Below are positions 1 through 5,556 of a DNA stretch of 6,432 nucleotides, one piece after another. The DNA lies in the NCBI GenBank assembly GCA_017880265.1, contig JAFJTK010000075.1, positions 1 to 6,432 of the forward strand. Reading direction: 5' to 3'. This stretch comes from Candidatus Pelagibacter sp. (GTDB lineage Bacteria > Pseudomonadota > Alphaproteobacteria > Pelagibacterales > Pelagibacteraceae). Position 1 is the first letter of the stretch; the number at the start of each line of letters is the position of its first letter. The translations under genes and the position numbers were made by a program. Under the pieces are notes generated by a model. It was not told the origin of the DNA. It worked only from the letters and a program-made list of their open reading frames with translations, and ran no database searches.

Positions 1-1015
1 CATCTTCTTTAAAAATAAAATGGCCTGAGGGCTCTCCACCAAAATAATGACCATTGGATTGAATTTCATTTAGAATATTTTTATCCCCTACTTTGACTCT
101 TTTGAGTTTTAATCCGATATTTTTTAAAGAAATATCAAGGCCAAAATTAGCTATTTCATTAGTAACAATAGTTGAACCTTTTTTAATAATTTTATTTTTT
201 AAATAAAATTTAGCTAAAATAAATAATAACTCCTCTCCTAAAATAGGTTCACCTTTTTCATCGATAATAATAAGCCTATCGCCATCTCCATCTAAACATA
301 TCCCTATATCTGATTTTCTTTTTTTAACTAGTTTTGACGCCCTTTGGGGGAATAAGGAACCACATTTTTGATTAATATTAGTACCATTAGGCTTATCACC
401 TAAAGTATCTAACTCTACTCCTATTTCAAATAACACCTCAGGTGCTACTTTATAAGCCGCTCCATTAGCGCAATCTAAAACAACTTTTAATTTTGTATAA
501 TCTAAATTTTTTAATATATTTTGTTTAAGTGCTTCTGAGTATCTTCCGATAGCATCTTTGAGTCTTACAGCCTTACCGTAGTTCGATGGTTTGATTTTAA
601 AATTATCAAAATCATAATTAAAAAAGAAATCTTCTATTTTTCTTTCCTCTTCAGCTGTTATTTTGTAACCACTACCTGAGAAAAATTTTAACCCATTATC
701 TTGATACGGATTGTGAGATGCTGTAATCATCACAGAAAAATCTGCCCTTAAAGATTTGCTTAGAATGGTTAGAGCCGGTGTTGGCAGTGGGCCTACCAAG
801 ACTACATTTACACCCATGGAAATAAATCCAGAAGTAAGCGCTGGTTCAAATATGTAGCCAGACAATCGCGTATCTTTATTAATAACAACTCTTGAGATTG
901 AGTTTTTTTTCTTGAGAACAATTGATGCGGCTTTAGCTAATTTTAAAATATTCTCAGCAGTTAGAGGATATTTACCCACTTCACCACGAATACCATCAGT
1001 TCCAAAAAGTCTCAT
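1..1015 (-). CDS. glmM: Phosphoglucosamine mutase GlmM, partial (C-terminus beyond left edge)
   Basis: GlmM converts glucosamine-6-phosphate to glucosamine-1-phosphate in the cytoplasm, the step before GlmU in UDP-GlcNAc synthesis for peptidoglycan and lipopolysaccharide. The 338 visible codons read without a stop from the ATG at 1015-1013. The protein opens with MRLFGTDGIRG, the family's N-terminal signature. The phosphoserine loop TASHNP has its catalytic serine at residue 100. The magnesium loop DGDGDR has aspartates at 242, 244 and 246. The sugar-binding motif GGEPSGH lies at about 326-332; many GlmM proteins have Gln or Asn where Pro329 is here. The family is usually about 445-450 residues, so roughly 110, including the phosphate-binding domain 4, lie outside the window. 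The start is 27 bp downstream of the M41 peptidase stop on the same strand, so cotranscription is likely. No strong Shine-Dalgarno site is visible. Identification is secure; PgcA/ManB-type hexose phosphomutases are less likely given the FGTDGIRG and TASHNP context. Confidence 0.96.
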   Translation of the reverse strand, partial: MRLFGTDGIRGEVGKYPLTAENILKLAKAASIVLKKKNSISRVVINKDTRLSGYIFEPALTSGFISMGVNVVLVGPLPTPALTILSKSLRADFSVMITASHNPYQDNGLKFFSGSGYKITAEEERKIEDFFFNYDFDNFKIKPSNYGKAVRLKDAIGRYSEALKQNILKNLDYTKLKVVLDCANGAAYKVAPEVLFEIGVELDTLGDKPNGTNINQKCGSLFPQRASKLVKKRKSDIGICLDGDGDRLIIIDEKGEPILGEELLFILAKFYLKNKIIKKGSTIVTNEIANFGLDISLKNIGLKLKRVKVGDKNILNEIQSNGHYFGGEPSGHFIFKED

Positions 1016-1042
1016 AGAGATAACTTCTTATTAGATATAGCT

Positions 1043-1993
1043 TTAGTTGGGAAGTGGAAAGTTTTGATCTTTTGTAAAAGAGGGTAAAGGTCCTTTATTT
1101 GAAGGACTTTTTTGCATATCATCGGAAGGCTTATCTATATCGTCAGAAAGATCTTCTCTTTTAGGCTTAATACCTTTTAACAAATTTTTAATTTCTTCTC
1201 CGGTTAAGGTTTCGTATTCCAAGAGTCCCTTGGCAATAATATGGAGATCTTTCATGTTCTCAGTGAGAATTTTTCTTGCTCTTGTTTCGGCTTCTTGAAC
1301 CAATCGAATTACCTCTTGGTCAATAATACGGGCAGTTTCCTCGGAAATATTCTTTGACTGGGTTACTGAGTGTCCTAAAAATACTTCTTCTTGATTGCCA
1401 GTATAGCGAACTCTTCCTAATTTCTCGCTATAACCCATTTGGGTAACCATAGCTCTTGCTAAATTAGTAACTTGTTGTATGTCACCTGCTGCGCCTGAGC
1501 CAATTTTTTCAGGACCAAAAATAAGTTCTTCAGAGATACGTGCGGCGACTGTTACGACTAACTTATCCAAGTATTCATCTTTTCGATGAATAACTTTATC
1601 TTGTTCGGGAACGCTCATAACAAAACCCAAAGCGCGTCCTGTAGGGATAATAGAAGATTTATAAATAGGATCAGCATTTTTACAATTTAGATTTGCTAGA
1701 GCATGTCCAGCTTCATGATAAGCTATTACTTCTTTTTCAGAGTCAGAGATAATCTTAGATCTATTTTGAGTGCCAAGCATAACTTTATCTTTTGCATCTT
1801 CAAAATCACCACTTGATGAGAGAGATTGAACCTTTTTAGCAGTATTATAATTTTTACTAAACAAAGCTTTTCTATCTTTAATAATTTCTTCAGCTGATTG
1901 TTCAGAATTAGCATTAGTAGTAATAAGTATTGAGATTATTAAAAACAAACTAATACCAATATTCTTTGCAATATGTTTAATTAAAGAATGCAT
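1043..1993 (-). CDS. FtsH-like M41 zinc metallopeptidase lacking the AAA+ domain, with signal-peptide-like N-terminus
   Basis: This 316-residue protein matches the C-terminal protease domain of FtsH but not the rest of FtsH. From about residue 64 (FEDAKDKVMLG, the junction between AAA lid and peptidase in FtsH) it reads as an alphaproteobacterial M41 domain. The zinc motif HEAGH is at 93-97 and the third-ligand aspartate is Asp171 in GAAGDIQQ, 78 residues after His93, the same interval as in E. coli FtsH. EEVFLGHS, EETARIIDQEV and LLEYETLTGEEI follow, then a Pro/Asp/Ser-rich tail. Catalytic residues are intact. Walker A, Walker B and the second region of homology are absent. Residues 1-30 are a basic start (K6, K10), a hydrophobic core (12-24) and a plausible Sec cleavage site ANS|E; residues 31-63 are a charged linker unlike AAA sequence. 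The ATG at 1993 is the only usual start: an in-frame stop lies at 2008-2006 upstream, and the next Met (72) is inside the M41 region. True FtsH works inside the cytoplasm with ATPase-driven unfolding; this topology predicts a periplasmic or membrane-anchored domain. It could be a stand-alone protease, a rearranged ftsH, or an assembly chimera. Confidence 0.85.
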   Translation of the reverse strand: MHSLIKHIAKNIGISLFLIISILITTNANSEQSAEEIIKDRKALFSKNYNTAKKVQSLSSSGDFEDAKDKVMLGTQNRSKIISDSEKEVIAYHEAGHALANLNCKNADPIYKSSIIPTGRALGFVMSVPEQDKVIHRKDEYLDKLVVTVAARISEELIFGPEKIGSGAAGDIQQVTNLARAMVTQMGYSEKLGRVRYTGNQEEVFLGHSVTQSKNISEETARIIDQEVIRLVQEAETRARKILTENMKDLHIIAKGLLEYETLTGEEIKNLLKGIKPKREDLSDDIDKPSDDMQKSPSNKGPLPSFTKDQNFPLPN

Positions 1994-2515
1994 GTTAAAA
2001 ATACATTAACAGAGTATGGATTAATTTCCAAATTATTGCATTGGGTAAGTGCGCTACTACTTTTTATACAAATTCCACTTGGATTTTATTTAGTAGATTT
2101 AGATTATGGAATAGACAGGATAACTATAGAAGATGCTCACATTATCATTGGTTTATCGATATTTTACTTAATAATTTTAAGGCTAATCTATAAAATATTT
2201 AACCCAACCCCTAAATTAGAACCCAGCGTATTTAAAGGTCAAAGATTTTTAGCAAAGCTGAATCATGTGATGCTGTATGTGACAATTCTCTCCATCACTA
2301 TTTCAGGAATTTTAAAAAAACTGTTTAATGGCGAAACACTGACAATAATTTTTAACAAAATCAAAATTCAAGACAACTTCGAGTTAGCTGAAATATTTTA
2401 TGATATTCATGTTATTTCAAACTATCTATTAATAGTACTAATTTTAATGCATATTCTTGCAGTGGTTGCTCATAAATTGTTTTTTAATGACAATTTATTA
2501 AAAAAAATACTCTAA
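1988..2515 (+). CDS. Cytochrome b561 (CybB-type, four-helix di-heme membrane protein)
   Basis: A 175-residue inner-membrane protein of the bacterial cytochrome b561 family, which carries two b-type hemes and passes electrons between the quinone pool and a periplasmic partner or superoxide. Four hydrophobic segments are visible at about residues 13-36, 50-70, 92-110 and 137-163. The candidate heme ligands are His18 (KLLHW), His51 (EDAHIIIG), His141 (YDIHVISN) and His155 (LILMHILA). Their spacing of 33, 90 and 14 residues closely follows that of E. coli CybB. Length is typical for the family. The start at 1988 is the only nearby ATG in frame, leaves ten residues before the first helix, and overlaps by 6 bp the start codon of the divergent M41 gene. 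Any promoter must therefore lie inside that gene. No Shine-Dalgarno site is seen. The stop touches that of the convergent methyltransferase gene. No c-type cytochrome or YceI-like partner is adjacent, so its electron donor is unknown. Confidence 0.92.
   Translation: MHVKNTLTEYGLISKLLHWVSALLLFIQIPLGFYLVDLDYGIDRITIEDAHIIIGLSIFYLIILRLIYKIFNPTPKLEPSVFKGQRFLAKLNHVMLYVTILSITISGILKKLFNGETLTIIFNKIKIQDNFELAEIFYDIHVISNYLLIVLILMHILAVVAHKLFFNDNLLKKIL
2480..2505. other. AT-only inverted repeat near the convergent gene ends
   Basis: A perfect 9-bp inverted repeat, TTTTTTAAT and ATTAAAAAA, with an 8-base loop lies in the last codons of the cytochrome b561 gene, just before the abutting stops of the two convergent genes. 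With runs of T on both strands it could help end transcription from either side. The stem has no G-C pair, no T-run follows it on the plus strand, and such repeats arise by chance in DNA this AT-rich, so a terminator role is only weakly supported. Confidence 0.2.
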
Positions 2516-3226
2516 TTATTTTCGTAAAATATAACAAATTAATCTATCTTTAAATTTTAATACTTTTCCACAATCTTTTTTAATTTCATTTAAGCCATTA
2601 TTTAATTGTTGATTTGTAAAATTAAGTAAAGTTGAGATATATCTGCTTTTAATCATTTGAATATATTTTGTTTTTGAAATTTGAACATTAAAAACAAATT
2701 TTTTAATAATTATTTTATTTTGATTTTTAAAGATCAAATTAAATAGTTTTTCATCTTTTTTTAATGAATTTTTCAATTTTTTTTTCATTAATTGAAATGT
2801 GGGAATTTCATTTTTACTAGGATCTAAACTTAAAATTATAATTTTCCCATTAGGATTTAGTATACTTTTGCAAATAGATAGAAGTTTAATTGCTTGTTTC
2901 TTTTTTAATAAATGAATTGTTTGTTTGATTAAGATTAAATCAAAAGTAAATTTTGTTTTTTTAACATAAGTTAATGCATCAATTTTTTTAAAAATCATTT
3001 TTTTGCTTTTATCTTTATGATTCTCTAAATCTAGACCAATAGGTTTATTAATTAAGTTTAATTTGTTTGAAAGGTTTTCTAAAATTTTTCCTCTACCACA
3101 ACCAATATCTAAAATTTTAGACTCATAATTTAGTTTGGTATTTTGAATTAAAAATTTATTAAAGGAGTTTATATAGGCATTGGATGATAACCATGTTTTA
3201 TTATCCCAATTCTTAATTGATTTCAT
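2516..3226 (-). CDS. Class I SAM-dependent methyltransferase, substrate unknown
   Basis: A 236-residue cytoplasmic protein with the Rossmann-fold methyltransferase signature. Motif I is ILDIGCGRGKIL (residues 38-49), the glycine loop that holds S-adenosylmethionine. GLDLEN, with Asp66 at the end of the second strand, should contact the SAM ribose. IDAL (82-85) fits motif III, and FDLILIKQTIHLL (95-107) fits motif IV and the following helix. LNPNGKIIILSLDP (123-136) is the usual post-motif strand of small-molecule methyltransferases (Methyltransf_11/25 type). Nothing in the C-terminal half reveals the substrate. The protein is very lysine- and asparagine-rich and the gene is the most AT-rich in the window, including a run of nine Ts at about 2777-2785. 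The ATG at 3226 gives a good N-terminus; an ATG 7 bp upstream is out of frame. It is divergent from the ADP-ribosylglycohydrolase-like gene across 50 bp and convergent, with no spacer, with cytochrome b561. Fold assignment is confident; function is not. Confidence 0.85.
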   Translation of the reverse strand: MKSIKNWDNKTWLSSNAYINSFNKFLIQNTKLNYESKILDIGCGRGKILENLSNKLNLINKPIGLDLENHKDKSKKMIFKKIDALTYVKKTKFTFDLILIKQTIHLLKKKQAIKLLSICKSILNPNGKIIILSLDPSKNEIPTFQLMKKKLKNSLKKDEKLFNLIFKNQNKIIIKKFVFNVQISKTKYIQMIKSRYISTLLNFTNQQLNNGLNEIKKDCGKVLKFKDRLICYILRK

Positions 3227-3276
3227 AATTCATATTAATCATTTTAACTTTATAATAAATAAAGTAATAGTTACTA
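3227..3276. promoter_or_regulatory. Divergent intergenic region with a candidate sigma70 promoter (plus strand)
   Basis: This 50-bp gap must carry the start signals for the methyltransferase (minus) and the ADP-ribosylglycohydrolase-like/MATE pair (plus). On the plus strand a perfect TATAAT is at 3251-3256, and TTCATA (4 of 6 matches to TTGACA) is at 3229-3234, 16 bp upstream. Transcription would start near 3263, leaving a leader of only about 14 bases without a Shine-Dalgarno site. A small inverted repeat, AGTAA-TAG-TTACT (3263-3275), lies between the putative start site and the ATG and could be an operator, or chance. I cannot single out a convincing minus-strand promoter. In DNA this AT-rich, TATAAT occurs often, so confidence is moderate. 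Confidence 0.45.
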
Positions 3277-4230
3277 ATGAGTCTTGGTTATCATATATTT
3301 TTAGGGGCGACTGTAGCAGATGCAGCAGCAAGGCCTTTACATTGGGTTTATGATCCTAAAAAGTTAAAATCATATATCAAAGATAAAAAAGATATTACTT
3401 TTCTAAGTAAAAATAGATGTCCATTTTATAGTATAAAGACTGGTAAAGTTTCTGGTTATAATGATGTGGCACAGGTAATGTTTAAATCTATATTAGAAAG
3501 CAAAAATCAATCTAATATTTTAAAAATATTCAAAAAAAATATCGTTAAAAACTTTGGCCCTGGATCTACATATTGGAAAAATCTAAATTTACGTAAAAAA
3601 TATAAAAAAATTAAATGGACTAAACCAATGTCGGGTCCTTGGATTCATCAAAATATCATGGAGACTATTAAAAACATTAGATCAAAACAAAATATAACAG
3701 GTGGTAAAAAAGTTAATGAATCTGATGGCTTTTGTGCTGCTTTACCTTACTATTTGTATGATCAAAATACTTCAAATGTTAAAAAAATTGTTAAAAGTGT
3801 AGCTAATACTAAAATTAGTGAACAATATGCTTTAGCAAAGCTAGAAATAATTAAACTTGCATCAGATGGAATTAAAGATCCAGTCAGATTTTTTGTAAGA
3901 AAAAATAAATCCAATGAATATTTTAAAGATGTAGTTTCAAATATTAAAAAAATTATTAAAGATGTAAACAAACCTCATATTCAAACTGTTAAAAAATATG
4001 GCAAAGCATGTAGCTATCCTGGAACATTTATGGGTTCAATTCATGCAATCCTTAATTCGAAAAACTACAAATCAGCTATTATTAAATTAATCAAGGCGGG
4101 TGGATGTAATTGCTCAAGATCAAATTTTGTTGGTGCTTACTTTGCTGCTCAGAATGGATTAAGAGATATTCCAGTAAATTGGATTAAAAAAACTATTCCT
4201 GCTAGAAATATACTTAAACATATTTCTTAG
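3277..4230 (+). CDS. ADP-ribosylglycohydrolase family protein, J1-crystallin-like, with altered metal site
   Basis: A 317-residue protein recognised from its two ends as an ADP-ribosylglycohydrolase-fold (DraG/ARH, PF03747) member of the J1-crystallin-like branch. The N-terminus has GATVADAAARPLHWVYD (residues 10-26), where ARH enzymes have the first-helix GxxxGDAxG pattern. The C-terminal block GGCNCSRSNFVGAYFAAQNG (275-294) aligns with the ARH motif GGDTDTxxxxxGAxxGAxxG. Canonical ARH enzymes bind two magnesium ions through Asp/Thr residues of an N-terminal DDT motif and the GGDTDT motif and remove ADP-ribose from proteins. Here the second motif has Cys277 in place of the first Asp and Ser280 near the second. 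The first motif region reads GYNDVAQ (60-66) with a single Asp. Hydrolase activity is therefore doubtful, and the true substrate may differ. No signal peptide or membrane segment is seen, so it should be cytoplasmic. The ATG at 3277 follows the candidate promoter. The stop TAG is immediately followed by the MATE start, so the two are probably translated from one transcript. Confidence 0.72.
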   Translation: MSLGYHIFLGATVADAAARPLHWVYDPKKLKSYIKDKKDITFLSKNRCPFYSIKTGKVSGYNDVAQVMFKSILESKNQSNILKIFKKNIVKNFGPGSTYWKNLNLRKKYKKIKWTKPMSGPWIHQNIMETIKNIRSKQNITGGKKVNESDGFCAALPYYLYDQNTSNVKKIVKSVANTKISEQYALAKLEIIKLASDGIKDPVRFFVRKNKSNEYFKDVVSNIKKIIKDVNKPHIQTVKKYGKACSYPGTFMGSIHAILNSKNYKSAIIKLIKAGGCNCSRSNFVGAYFAAQNGLRDIPVNWIKKTIPARNILKHIS

Positions 4231-5547
4231 ATGGAAAAATCATCGATCTCTTATATTTTAAGATTATCCATCCCAATTTTTTTTGCAAATTTAGCAATAC
4301 CAATGGTTGGAATTATTGATACAGCTTTAATGGGAAATCTTGGTAATCTCTCTTATCTATCTGCAACATCTGTTGCTGCGAATTTATTTTCAATGATTTT
4401 TTGGTCTTTTGGTTTTTTGAGAATGGGAACAGTTGGTATGGTTTCGCAGGCTCATGGACAAAATGATTATAAAGAAATTTTAAATATTATTTTAAGAAAT
4501 TTATTGTTTGTTTTTACTATTTCATTATTAATTTTAATTTCACAATATTTTATTCTAAATTTAAGTTTAAAAATTTTTGATTTATCTGAGATTGCAAAAG
4601 AATTTTATACACAGTATTTTAAAATAAGAATTTATTCGGCTCCTGGTGAGTTAACCCTTTATATTGTAACTGGATTATTTATTGGATTACAAAAAACTAA
4701 AATCTCTAGTCTAGCAATTGGTTTTTTTTCAATTTTAAATATTTTTTTAAGTATTTTATTTGTGACAAAATATGATCTTAATATCAAAGGAGTTGCTTAT
4801 GGAACCTTATATTCAGCAATCACTACTTCAGTATTTTTTTTAATTTATACATTTTATTACCTTTCAAAATACACAAGTCTTAAAATTGATTTAAAAGAAT
4901 TGATTAATATTAATAAGATTAAAAATATTTTTGATATTAATTTTAATATATTTGTTAGAACTATTCTGCTTACCTTTTCATTTTTATGGTTTACTTATCT
5001 TGGAACACAAATTGGAGAGGATTATATTGCTGCTAATGCAATTTTGATCAATCTTGTTTTTTTGTCAGCATTTATCTTGGATGCTTACGCATTTTCTACT
5101 GAAGGTATGGTTGGATATTCTTTAGGTAGAAAAGATTTAAGTTTATTTAAAACTATCGTTAAAAATTCTTTTATCTTAAGTTCAATTACTGGTTTGGTGA
5201 TTTCAATTGTTTATTTTTTTATAAATCAATATGTCATAAATTTAATGTCTGATATTGAGGAAGTTAGAATTTTAAGTTCTCAATATGTAATTTGGCTTAT
5301 TATTTTGCCTTTTATTGCCTCATTTTGTTATCAATTTGATGGAATTTTTATTGGAGTATCACAAACAAAAGAACTTAGAAATGCAATGGTATTCTCAGTT
5401 TTTTGTTACTTATTAATATCAATTTTATTAACAAAATATTATTCTAATAATGGTATTTGGATTTCACTATGTGTTTTTATGATATTAAGAGCAGGATCTC
5501 TTTTTTATTATCTAGATAGAATTTATTTAAGATTTGGCAGTAGATAA
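4231..5547 (+). CDS. MATE family multidrug/metabolite exporter, DinF-like subfamily
   Basis: A 438-residue inner-membrane protein of the usual MATE length with about twelve hydrophobic segments. MATE proteins export cationic or aromatic compounds in exchange for protons or sodium. The N-terminal half carries DinF-subfamily marks: PMVGIIDTALMG (residues 24-35, including the membrane Asp30) and FWSFGFLRMGTVGMVSQAHG (57-76), the FLRMGTTGLxAQA-type motif. A second related block appears at about residues 260-300 (YIAANAIL, then AYAFSTEGMVGYSLGR), as expected from the two-fold repeat of these transporters. The ATG directly follows the TAG of the preceding ADP-ribosylglycohydrolase-like gene with no spacer, and no ribosome-binding site is visible, which suggests translational coupling. 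The last 21 bases overlap the 3' end of the convergent MFS gene. Substrate cannot be inferred; the family call is secure. Confidence 0.93.
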   Translation: MEKSSISYILRLSIPIFFANLAIPMVGIIDTALMGNLGNLSYLSATSVAANLFSMIFWSFGFLRMGTVGMVSQAHGQNDYKEILNIILRNLLFVFTISLLILISQYFILNLSLKIFDLSEIAKEFYTQYFKIRIYSAPGELTLYIVTGLFIGLQKTKISSLAIGFFSILNIFLSILFVTKYDLNIKGVAYGTLYSAITTSVFFLIYTFYYLSKYTSLKIDLKELININKIKNIFDINFNIFVRTILLTFSFLWFTYLGTQIGEDYIAANAILINLVFLSAFILDAYAFSTEGMVGYSLGRKDLSLFKTIVKNSFILSSITGLVISIVYFFINQYVINLMSDIEEVRILSSQYVIWLIILPFIASFCYQFDGIFIGVSQTKELRNAMVFSVFCYLLISILLTKYYSNNGIWISLCVFMILRAGSLFYYLDRIYLRFGSR

Positions 5548-5556
5548 ATTTTTTTT
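5520..5556 (+). terminator. Weak candidate terminator at the MATE gene end
   Basis: AATTTAT (5520-5526) can pair with ATAAATT (5544-5550) across a 17-base loop, and eight Ts (5549-5556) follow the MATE stop. The stem is short and entirely A-T and the T-run partly lies inside it. It resembles an intrinsic terminator only loosely, but it is the only such arrangement near the end of this transcript. It also covers the stop codon of the convergent MFS gene. Confidence 0.25.

Noticed and set aside
1726..1914. A 62-codon open frame on the minus strand within the M41 gene.
   Set aside because: It overlaps the N-terminal part of the M41 gene in another frame and has low-complexity Lys/Leu sequence with no recognisable motif. 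It is a shadow of the real gene.
1043..1993. The M41 gene as a plain pseudogene of ftsH.
   Set aside because: All catalytic residues, the full domain length and the tail are kept without stops or frameshifts, and the new N-terminus is a coherent signal-like sequence. Decay is not evident, although a chimeric or recent rearrangement origin remains possible.
3762..3971. A 69-codon minus-strand open frame with hydrophobic sequence inside the ADP-ribosylglycohydrolase-like gene.
   Set aside because: The hydrophobicity comes from reading Lys/Asn/Ile-rich codons antisense. No start signal or motif supports it.
5509..5518. The perfect 10-bp palindrome TATCTAGATA inside the MATE gene.
   Set aside because: It lies in coding sequence, is short and AT-rich, has no second copy noticed nearby, and is expected by chance.
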